DNA of 64,000 nt, taken from Pelodera strongyloides (Eukaryota > Nematoda > Chromadorea > Rhabditida > Rhabditidae). The position numbers and the translations under genes are program-made. The notes below the pieces were generated by a model that saw only the letters and a program-made list of their open reading frames with translations, made no database searches and was not told where the DNA came from. Below are positions 50,701-60,700 of the stretch, piece by piece (position 1 is the stretch's first letter; every line of letters begins with the position of its first letter). Where the stretch lies: positions 62,001 to 126,000 of the forward strand of contig JAANDG010000209.1 in the NCBI GenBank assembly GCA_036852015.1, read 5' to 3'.

Positions 50701-53700
50701 AGGCAAACAATTATACGCACCACATTTACACTCTTATTTGATAATTAGAACCTCATAAACTTTTCACAACCCCATTCCTCGAGTAGGCCAGGTTCGCTCG
50801 AGACTGAGCTTCCAGCCTGCTTTTATACTCGAAAACCCTGTGGCACGGACATTTTCAGACAAAACCCAGACAACAACTCGGCTGATGCTAATTTAGTGTA
50901 TATGCTAAACTTTGATGACGCAAGGTGGCCAACTGGAAACTGGGAAATAACGTTTATGAATAAGAAATAGAAAGTAAATGTGAAAATGTAGTTAAACTAA
51001 TTGAGAATATAAAAATAATGCAATATTACGGGTGTACAGTGGATTTGGGTGATAATTATGCACAATTGTATGCAATATCCGTACAGCTATTGGTCAATAT
51101 ACAATATCAAGGTGTCATTTTAATCAGAAACTTATCCTCTCTAGTCTATGTCCAAATAATACTAATTAGTGAGCAGGTTAAGCTGTATTATCAAAAGAAA
51201 GTTTATTAATTTTGGAGGTGCGCAAAGAACTAACTCACATGTCCCTAAGGGCATAACTCCGTGAAAATTTGACGAATTTTCAATATAAAGACAGATTCGG
51301 CTTCCCCGTGAAATTCTCTACAAAACCTGCAAAAATCGTTTATTTTCACTAAATAGCGCCTTAATTATTAGAGGTTGAATACGCTAGCTGGTTATTTTAA
51401 TGAACGTTAAACAACCAATCAATCACTGGACAACACTGATAGAAACACGTCGGAATAATCATTTATTAGCACACGTTTTGTTAATTACTTTACGCATTAC
51501 CTCATATTAAGATCATTTCTTGCAATTAGTTTTTGTTTAGTATGCGTGCCTAGTTCAGTTTCTTCTATATTTTGTATGCAACCAATCTTAAATAGTTAAT
51601 TCCTGAAATCACCAGTGTTAATACCGCTAATGGTTGATTTCTTGTTATAAGTATTGTCAATTACCACGTACGAGCATATCGCATATCTACAGAAACTTGC
51701 AAAATTGATCCATAGTATTACCGTGTTCAAGTTGTAATTTCTTCTATGTTGCACAATTACACAACAAATCGATATTTACATAAACCATTCTTACTAATAC
51801 AATGCATATCAATAAATATGTGTATTTTCTTGTTTTTAATTAGTTAGTTAATTACCACATATTAACACATTTTCCTCCTAAGCTTCGCTTTGTTGCTACA
51901 GTAGGCAAACAATTATACGCACCACATTTACACTCTTATTTGATAATTAGAACCTCATAAACTTTTCACAACCCCATTCCTCGAGTAGGCCAGGTTCGCT
52001 CGAGACTGAGCTTCCAGCCTGCTTTTATACTCGAAAACCCTGTGGCACGGACATTTTCAGACAAAACCCAGACAACTCGGCTGATGCTAATTTAGTGTAT
52101 ATGCTAAACTTTGATGACGCAAGGTGGCCAACTGGAAACTGGGAAATAACGTTTATGAATAAGAAATAGAAAGTAAATGTGAAAATGTAGTTAAACTAAT
52201 TGAGAATATAAAAATAATGCAATATTACGGGTGTACAGTGGATTTGGGTGATAATTATGCACAATTGTATGCAATATCCGTACAGCTATTGGTCAATATA
52301 CAATATCAAGGTGTCATTTTAATCAGAAACTTATCCTCTCTAGTCTATGTCCAAATAATACTAATTAGTGAGCAGGTTAAGCTGTATTATCAAAAGAAAG
52401 TTTATTAATTTTGGAGGTGCGCAAAGAACTAACTCACATGTCCCTAAGGGCATAACTCCGTGAAAATTTGACGAATTTTCAATATAAAGACAGATTCGGC
52501 TTCCCCGTGAAATTCTCTACAAAACCTGCAAAAATCGTTTATTTTCACTAAATAGCGCCTTAATTATTAGAGGTTGAATACGCTAGCTGGTTATTTTAAT
52601 GCGCGCAACGTTAAACAACCAATCAATCACTGGACAACACTGATAGAAACACGTCTGAATAATCATTTATTAGCACACGTTTTGTTAATTACTTTACGCA
52701 TTACCTCATATTAAGATCATTGCTTGCAATTAGTTTTTGTTTAGTATGCGTGCCTAGTTCAGTTTCTTCTATATTTTGTATGCAACCAATCTTAAATAGT
52801 TAATTCCTGAAATCACCAGTGTTAATACCGCTAATGGTTGATTTCTTGTTATAAGTATTGTCAATTACCACGTACGAGCATATCGCATATCGCATATCTA
52901 CAGAAACTTGCAAAATTGATCCATAGTATTACCGTGTTCAAGTTGTAATTTCTTCTATGTTGCACAATTACACAACAAATCGATAATTTACATAAACCAT
53001 TCTTACTAATACAATGCATATCAATAAATATGTGTATTTTTCTTTTTTAATTAGTTAATTACCACATATTAACACATTTTCCTCCTAAGCTTCGCTTTGT
53101 TGCTACAGTAGGCAAACAATTATACGCACCACATTTACACTCTTATTTGATAATTAGAACCTCATAAACTTTTCACAACCCCATTCCTCGAGTAGGCCAG
53201 GTTCGCTCGAGACTGAGCTTCCAGCCTGCTTTTATACTCGAAAACCTGTGGCACGGACATTTTCAGACAAAACCCAGACAACTCGGCTGATGCTAATTTA
53301 GTGTATATGCTAAACTTTGATGACGCAAGGTGGCCAACTGGAAACTGGGAAATAACGTTTATGAATAAGAAATAGAAAGTAAATGTGAAAATGTAGTTAA
53401 ACTAATTGAGAATATAAAAATAATGCAATATTACGGGTGTACAGTGGATTTGGGTGATAATTATGCACAATTGTATGCAATATCCGTACAGCTATTGGTC
53501 AATATACAATATCAAGGTGTCATTTTAATCAGAAACTTATCCTCTCTAGTCTATGTCCAAATAATACTAATTAGTGAGCAGGTTAAGCTGTATTATCAAA
53601 AGAAAGTTTATTAATTTTGGAGGTGCGCAAAGAACTAACTCACATGTCCCTAAGGGCATAACTCCGCGAAAATTTCACGAATTTTCAATGTAAAGACAGA

Positions 53701-54890
53701 TTCGGCTTCCCCGTGAAATTCTCTACAAAACCTGCAAAAATCGTTTATTTTCACTAAATAGCGCCTTAATTATTAGAGGTTGAATACGCTAGCTGGTTAT
53801 TTTAATGAAAAGCGCGCGGTGCATTGTGAATATTATGATTAACGTTAAACAACCAATCAATCACTGGACAACACTGATAGAAACACGTCGGAATAATCAT
53901 TTATTAGCACACGTTTTGTTAATTACTTTACGCATTACCTCATATTAAGATCATTGCTTGCAATTAGTTTTTGTTTAGTATGCGTGCCTAGTTCAGTTTC
54001 TTCTATATTTTGTATGCAACCAATCTTAAATAGTTAATGCCTGAAATCACCAGTGTTAATACCGCTAATGGTTGATTTCTTGGTATAAGTATTGTCAATT
54101 ATCACGTACGAGCATATCGCATATCGCATATCTACAGAAATTTGCAAAATTGATTCATAGTATTACCGTGTTCAAGTTGTAATTTCTTCATGTTACGCAA
54201 ATACACAACAAATCGATAATTACATAAATCATTCTTACTAATACAATCCATATCAATAAATATGCGTATTTGCTCGTTTTTAATTAGTTAATTACCACAT
54301 ATTAACACATTTTCCTCATAGGCTTCGCTTTGATGCTACAGTAGGCAAACAAATATACGCACCACATTTACACTCTTATTTGATAATTAGAACCCCATAA
54401 ACATTTCACAACCCCATTCCTCGAGTATTCCATTGAGAATTCGTGTTCTTAGGGTGTAGGCCAGGTGCCGTATCTAACTGTACTATACCAGTTTTGGTTT
54501 AGTGGATGTCAAGTGTTGATCCTGAATGACCTGAATTTGCAGCTGGGCGATTTTCCCTACTCTCTGGTCGAGGACCTCGGCGTGGTTAAGGTTTGGAGAC
54601 CAAGCCAAATCTGGTGTGTTTCTTTTAAAACGTTTGAACGGCGTGTTCTCAAAGTATGTTTTGTTGGTCTGTCGCTTCCAGTTATCATTGATTGATCTTT
54701 GTTATTAATAAAAAGGTGATGCCGACTAAATTTATATAAATATAATGATACGTCAGTATGATGAATGAAGATAACACATGATCTTTGTTATTAATAAAAA
54801 CGTGCTACCAAAAAATTTCATATAAATATATGATGATGCATAAATATGATGATTGAAGATAACGCAATAACGACTTAATGGTTTTCTACT

Positions 54891-55052
54891 CTGAAAATCA
54901 ATAAACCGTTCACCCCAATGGAGGCAGTGTGTGATATAGAGTATTGTTCGTATTCATTATGTTCTTTTTCTTGGACTATGTACAAAACTGAGATTATGTG
55001 AATGAGAGAGACCTGTTTCAGAATGAAACTGGTCGAATCGAGCCACATAATT
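54891..55052 (+). repeat. Left copy of a 165-bp direct repeat
   Basis: It runs from CTGAAAATCAATAAACCG to CGAATCGAGCCACATAAT and recurs at 56714-56880 with one short T-run difference and few substitutions. Confidence 0.92.
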
Positions 55053-55494
55053 GGAGTTTTGTGCTATTCCAAGGCCTTTTCTATTAGACAGCCAACTAGG
55101 GTCCCGCCACGACAGGCTACAGTAACCGCGCTGTTCCGAATATGCACTTTTTGAAATTTTGCGTTTTTTTTTATTCTGGTCTGTTGATATAACAGAAGTT
55201 GACCGTTTTTAGTTTTGTAGAGTGGATTCCTAATCCCTCCCTCCCTTAGAAAGGCGCGGATAGTAGATCACCACAAGAGACATATACTAGGGGTTAACCG
55301 TTTTCTGTGATTTATGGTGGAAAGATCCACCCTCCGTAACTGTTGTATTGTAAAGAACATGTAAATATTTAGAGCCCTCATAAGGTGTCTTCGGGACAAG
55401 GAACTGCCTCTCCTTTCATCGACTAAAGTCATAAGGATGTCCACAATCTGCCGGTAGAACGGCAACATATTGTATATACCGAGGTATCGTGATA

Positions 55495-55734
55495 TCTTAT
55501 TATATAAAATAATAACTGTAGCGTAATTTGCATACCGATGTGCGTTACGGAAATGCAAATTTTGTGTTCGAGTATAAAAAGAGTTTCGCAGCTCAATATC
55601 GAAGCATGCATGTGCAATTGTTTCCTATTATGTGAATTTCTTATGGTACGTTTGAAGCTTTGTATATAAGTAAGGCCATGCTACACCAATCCATATTTCA
55701 GTGTAAGTCGCCTCAGGCGGCGTGAGCCGACTGA
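55495..55734 (+). mobile_element. Non-autonomous Helitron, 240 bp
   Basis: It starts TCTTATTATATAAAAT after host A. It ends with the GTCGCC-TCA-GGCGGC hairpin, GTGAGCCGA and CTGA, followed by host T. The 5' end matches the 39617 element and the 3' end matches that at 33953. It has no coding content. Confidence 0.8.
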
Positions 55735-55930
55735 TTTTTCCAAAACAGCGCAAAATCTTACATTCGAATCAACTTTCTCAGAGTTTCTTGTGCAACTATA
55801 ACTGATTTGTACATCGCCTAGATGCGCATGTCTTTATTGAACAAATTTATGCTTCCTAAAAATACCGCCTGTTTTGTCATATTGTGATATATCTGCGTGC
55901 TGACTGAGTGCTTACATCGGTCGGACGTAT

Positions 55931-56043
55931 GGTATATTTATGCTGTAAAAGTAGTTTTGTTATAATACCTCGTCGTATGCCGGTGCATGGTATATTTATG
56001 CTGTAAAAGTAGTTTTGTTATAATACCTCGTCGTATGCCGGTG
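55931..56043 (+). repeat. Tandem duplication of about 57 bp
   Basis: Two adjacent copies beginning GGTATATTTATGCTGTAAAA and ending CGTCGTATGCCGGTGC are identical except for one base at the end. Confidence 0.95.
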
Positions 56044-56178
56044 CCATAATGATATTCTTGGAACTTACCTACTATCACTTTCATAAGGCGGACATATACC
56101 ACCAGGCAGTCTACGGCGAGGCTACAATTTGTTACTTGTGCTTGCTTGTTGCTACTATGCTTAAATGCTAGGAATTAT

Positions 56179-56383
56179 TTAGTCCATTTGGAGTGTGTTA
56201 TGTACGATTGCAATACTTCCAATATCTTCCAAAATATTATGTAGCAACCCCATATATAAATCATCTCGGCCAGGGTTAAACTTCTGGCGTGGGGTCTTCA
56301 AAACTCGCTTACATAACCTATTTTTAGAGCCGGAGATGCCCGCGATACCATTAAGACCGCCGCCGACAATCGGAGTTGGAGGG
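56179..56383 (-). CDS. Possible terminal exon of an unrecognised gene
   Basis: After a GGGTGCAG acceptor the minus strand stays open for 67 codons to a TAA: PPTPIVGGGLNGIAGISG, CKRVLKTPRQKF, NPGRDDLYMGLLHNILEDIG and ending NTLQMD. The composition looks protein-like, but no upstream exon or homologue is known to me. It could be a relic or a chance frame. An overlapping plus-strand frame of 132 codons has a less protein-like composition. Confidence 0.3.
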
Positions 56384-56713
56384 CTGCACCCGACGCCCTC
56401 GATTCATAAGCCACCGCTCAGCGATACTTGTTTCATCACACAATGTTTTCCACTAATCATATTCAGTTGTAATTGTGGCTCTTTGATTCTCTTAGAAGTC
56501 GTTGTTTTGACTATTAAGTGCTTTGTCAGTACGGTTATCATCTCAGGCTCTGTGTTCTATTCGTATACTAGTTTCTATATTCGTATTGTTTAGACGTTAA
56601 CTTCATGTTGATATTTTGTCGTGTGATATAAGGTGAGAAGTGACTTAGATTATACCAAGTTAGTAGTGAATTTATTATGTAGCGACAATAGGCTACACAG
56701 TATTGGTCAACTA

Positions 56714-56880
56714 TCTGAAAATCAATAAACCGTTCACCCCAATGGAGGCAGTGTATGATATAGAGTATTGTTCGTATTCATTATGTTCTTTTTTTTTTCT
56801 TGGACTATGTACAAAACTGAGATTATGTGAGTGAGAGAGACCTGTTTCAGAATGAAACTGGTCGAATCGAGCCACATAAT
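56714..56880 (+). repeat. Right copy of the 165-bp direct repeat
   Basis: Copy of 54891-55052. Both copies contain CTGTTTCAGAATGAAACTGG, a small imperfect palindrome near the right end. Confidence 0.92.
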
Positions 56881-57516
56881 GGAAATTAAGCAAATTCCAT
56901 CATTTACTTTACATTCTAATGTAATGCAAATCAGCAGTTGCAATAATCAGCAGTTAGTAAATCAGCAATGCAAACCTCTCACTTTGGGTGAGAGTTAGAG
57001 TTGTTGGTGGAATGGAAAATTGGGTGAGAGTGAGAGCTAAAAATGCACCCTGCAGATAAGTTTTGGCTCTCACCCGGGGAGAGTTTTAACTCTCACCCTG
57101 ACAAAAAAGGTGTTGGTGAATCCGGCTTCAGATCACCTTTTCAAGGTTCGTACTAAACCATTACGAAGATATGGTACTAAGGAAATGAAATACAAATATT
57201 TGTGTTCTTTCCAGCGGAAATTAAATTCAATGCTCGCAATGTAAAGAAACTTCGCTCTGTTATCATATACATTATTGACGCACAGAACACTAGTTCATAT
57301 GATAGATTTTCCATATTAAATATTTATTAACACATAAAAACATGTGCATAGCAATTCATAGCTTTATAAAACATTATACTGCAAAACAAACAATTTACTA
57401 TGAACATTCACATTGAACATATAGAATGTACATATACTCGCTTTGTCAGATAACGACGAACAAGCCGATTTGAAAAGCCAAACTTGAAAAAAGAAAAAAA
57501 TGAACGAAAAAAAAGG

Positions 57517-57562
<46 letters not shown>
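57517..57562 (+). repeat. A46 homopolymer
   Basis: About 46 consecutive A preceded by A-rich sequence (GAAAAAAAAGG). Length may be affected by sequencing. It lies about 165 bp downstream of the gene B stop codon and would be poly(U) if transcribed with gene B. Confidence 0.9.
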
Positions 57563-57566
<4 letters not shown>

Positions 57567-57727
57567 GGACTGTCAGACGAATTTTGTTTCCATATGTGTA
57601 TTAGCCTTATCATTGACATGCTACAAGCATAGTTTTTTTGGCACGTAGAGGCACATACTACATGAAGCATTGCTGTGATTCCGATGCAATAAATTACAAT
57701 TAGGGGTTAGAGGATAATTTTTTTTAT

Positions 57728-60700
57728 CTAATAAGTTCTAAGTGTCTTTCCTGGGTTTATCGCACCGTTGTGAAAGACTCTCCACTTTCCATTAAAGGCA
57801 ATTTTTTTCAAGCCGCTCACGCCCGAAAACATTGCGATAACCTAGAATTAAAACATAGCATAACATAAAATAAATTGGCGATTTGGAATATCACATGATT
57901 GTCTCCTTCTCATGGACGCCGAGGTCGCCATATAATGCTTTTACTCTATTTACGATAACAGCTAATGATACAAAACTGTAGCATTCAAAAAATAACTGGA
58001 AAATACTAATCCCACTCAAAAATTTTAAGGCCAACCGAACGTTTGAAGAGTGCCTTCCTTTTCGACTTCTTAATTTGGCTTATTATTGTGAAATTCTTGG
58101 GCAATTGCTGATCAGTTTTAATGGTTGGGTAGACAGTCTTCCAAAACTTCTAAATACATAAAAAGAACTACCATATTCCTATTGTTTTATTAGCTGATAG
58201 CAGGATCTGCCAAACATCATTTTCGGTCTAGTTTGTGCAATATAAGGGCTGCATTTCTATCATGCATTATATCACATTTTAGTGGACTAAAGAGGCATTT
58301 GCGGTAGAATATCGAAGATAATATGCATATCAATATACTTGCTTTGTTTATAGTGCACCTATAATTGACAGATGTGTCATTTTGCAAAAATTATGGTGTC
58401 CCTGAAACTGAACAGTTCCCGTTGTTGATACCCGTGATACCTTGTCATAACTTTGCGGAGGCTTATCATCGATGTAGCCCTCAAATGTGCCGTTCCCTTC
58501 CTTGATCACATATGGGAGACCCCTTCTACGGATCGAGGCGGCCAAATTCTATAATCAAAGCAACACTTTACACAACAGGACATCGAAGGTGGTACTAGAA
58601 AATAAGTTGTAAAAAAAATAACGTTTAACGTTTCGATCGTTTTCGTTTTCTTTTCGATATTCGATTTTCGTTTTCGATCGTTCGATCTTTTCGAACGTTT
58701 CGAACGTTTTAACGTTAACGTCTATGATTAACAGATTACCTCAACTGATTGTTGGAGACTAACAATGCGCAGAGAAACTTTTGCCGGTGCCCCGCCTACA
58801 CTGGGCTCGAATATGGACCGCGCCACATGTGTTCAGCATTCCTTTAAAGCGATCGGTTCACCTCAACTAGTGTCCGTTTCTTTGTTTCTTTATTTTCTAT
58901 AAGGGATAGTAAATACAAAAAGTAGTGTTCCATGTCAATACTCACGAAAATATTGGATGATAAAGTTGTGGATTGATCGGTCCGGAAAAACACTTTTTGC
59001 ATTCCGGACCGAGCAATCCACCACTTTATCACCCAATATCTTCGTGAGTCTTGAAGTAGAACAACATCAGTAAAGAAACAAAAAAAAACAGACACTGTTT
59101 CAGGTGAACCGTTCCCTTTAAGACTCCAAAGTTTCACTTTGAAAGCATGAGCCCAGACAGACCAGTGTTTGCACTCATATTCTTGTGATTTGACAAAGAC
59201 AATAAAATGTGGCATGCAAATTACCTTGTGCAAGGGCTCAAGGAACGTTTCCATTGCTACAGTATCCACCATACGTGCTCCGTCCGGGACGATGACACGG
59301 ATGAAAGGGACATTGCTGCTATGTACAGGAGTAAGGACGGGCACTCCGCGGAGGACACTCCTAAACAAACATTTGGTGTAAAGCAGGGTATAACCGTATA
59401 ACCCCTAATGGGGTTTCAAAGTATCCCAAAAAATTCGGTGTGATTCTGTCAATACTACCGTATTTCTGCATGAAACCTGCATTATAGTAATTAAAAAAAT
59501 ATTCTCGTGTAGTTCCAATATACTGTAGATTTCAAAATACTTGGAATTGGAAACCCCATAAACCCAGTACAGAGGACATGCCGAACCGATATCTGATGAT
59601 ATCAGCTCCAAACAGCAATAACGCGGTAATCGCTGGATTAACAAGACACGAGCTCAGCGAATTTGGATGATATCTGGTTTGTAATAGCTATGGCTATGGC
59701 CCACGGCTGAGATTTTTTTTTCACAAAACAATCCCCCCCCCCAAAAAAAATACCACCCTATCAATTGAACAACCACCCCGTCATTGAATATCACTACCCC
59801 GCTAATTGAATATGACTGACTACCTTCACCATTGAATATGATTAGTAGAATGTGACTATCCCATCAATTGAATAGGAATACTGCACTATTGAATATCACT
59901 AGAGGTCTCACAATTAGACCCAAGCCAAGCCTACTTTATGTGGACTTACTGTAGACCGTTTATTCAGGACTTACCGATTTGTACTGGCGCACACTACGAC
60001 GACGTCAATGGGATTTCGATTAGTGCTCCTATCCCCAGAATAGGCAAACGAGCCACCAACCACGCATTTTGTCACGCCGTATTTCACCTGATAAAAATTT
60101 TGAATCAAAGCTTCGGAATACAACTTTTTTGCTTTGCCCATGCTGTTTTGTTTAAATTATAATTTGGCCAATAAATGCCAAAGAATTTTTTTTTGTTGCT
60201 TGGATTTCTTGTGATAGGATTCTTATTGTAGTGAAAAGAGAAGAGTTTACTTTTTTGTTTGTGTGAACATAACGAACCCCCTTCATAAATTGAATATCTC
60301 ACAACAAAAAAATTAGCCTCGGATGAGATTTGAACCTACGGCGTCTGGCTTCATAGTCCAACGTTCTACATGCTGCGCTTTGCTGGCTTAAAGGGAGAGG
60401 CCCATGAGAAAAAATTTGTACTCAATTTACTTGCACAGAATGTACGGAATTTCAGAAATATTACCGTGAAAACCGCATTACTTGAAGCTTAGAACTCATG
60501 GAGTTATTCCCCGGCAAACAGTTCGACCAGGTACCGTAGTCGGACGTTTTTACGGTTTATCTCCGTCCATTAGCCTTCTTTCTCTTCATAATAATGGTTA
60601 AACGAATAAAGATCATTCCTACGGCAATAAAAAGGCGTTTCTAATACTGTAATGCCTTAAAAGCGCAAAAATTGATTCTGACTACGGTACCTGGCCGAAC

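Larger units (their letters stand above)
33972..54434 (+). repeat. Tandem array, about 16 copies of a 1.07/1.20-kb unit
   Basis: Taking ATGCAATATTACGGG as the phase mark, copies begin at 35099, 36295, 37363, 38558, 40035, 41104, about 42175, 45662, 46731, 47800, 48875, 49946, 51018, 52217 and 53423, plus a 5'-truncated first copy from 33972. Inner units are near identical. Long units (about 1196-1206 bp) carry a 127-bp segment after CTAGCTGGTTA; short ones (about 1069 bp) have ACTTATGAAC instead. The order is L, L, S, L, S, then S through 49946, then L, L, L. The first and last copies share variants absent inside. Each unit holds a CTCGAG pair 19 bp apart and a 63-codon open frame, but no recognisable gene or RNA. 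Confidence 0.97.
54435..57727. other. Repeat-rich spacer between array and gene B
   Basis: Beyond the separately listed items it has an imperfect tandem pair of about 85 bp (54692-54864, both with GATCTTTGTTATTAATAAAA) and a GAGAG/CTCTCACCC-rich inverted segment (about 56970-57110). An open frame of 76 codons at 54465..54695 on the plus strand matches nothing I recognise. Confidence 0.4.

Noticed and set aside
36295..53614. 63-residue protein repeated in the tandem array as a multigene family
   Set aside because: Units are near identical at DNA level and the frame is broken in some copies. There is no promoter, splice or family evidence.
33972..54434. CRISPR-like or rDNA/SL-RNA array
   Set aside because: The unit is over 1 kb with no spacers, and contains no recognisable rRNA, 5S or spliced-leader sequence.
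55013..55020. CTGTTTCA as a 21U-RNA (Ruby) motif, also in the repeat at 56714
   Set aside because: The 8-mer alone occurs by chance and within a repeat. The rest of the upstream motif was not evident.
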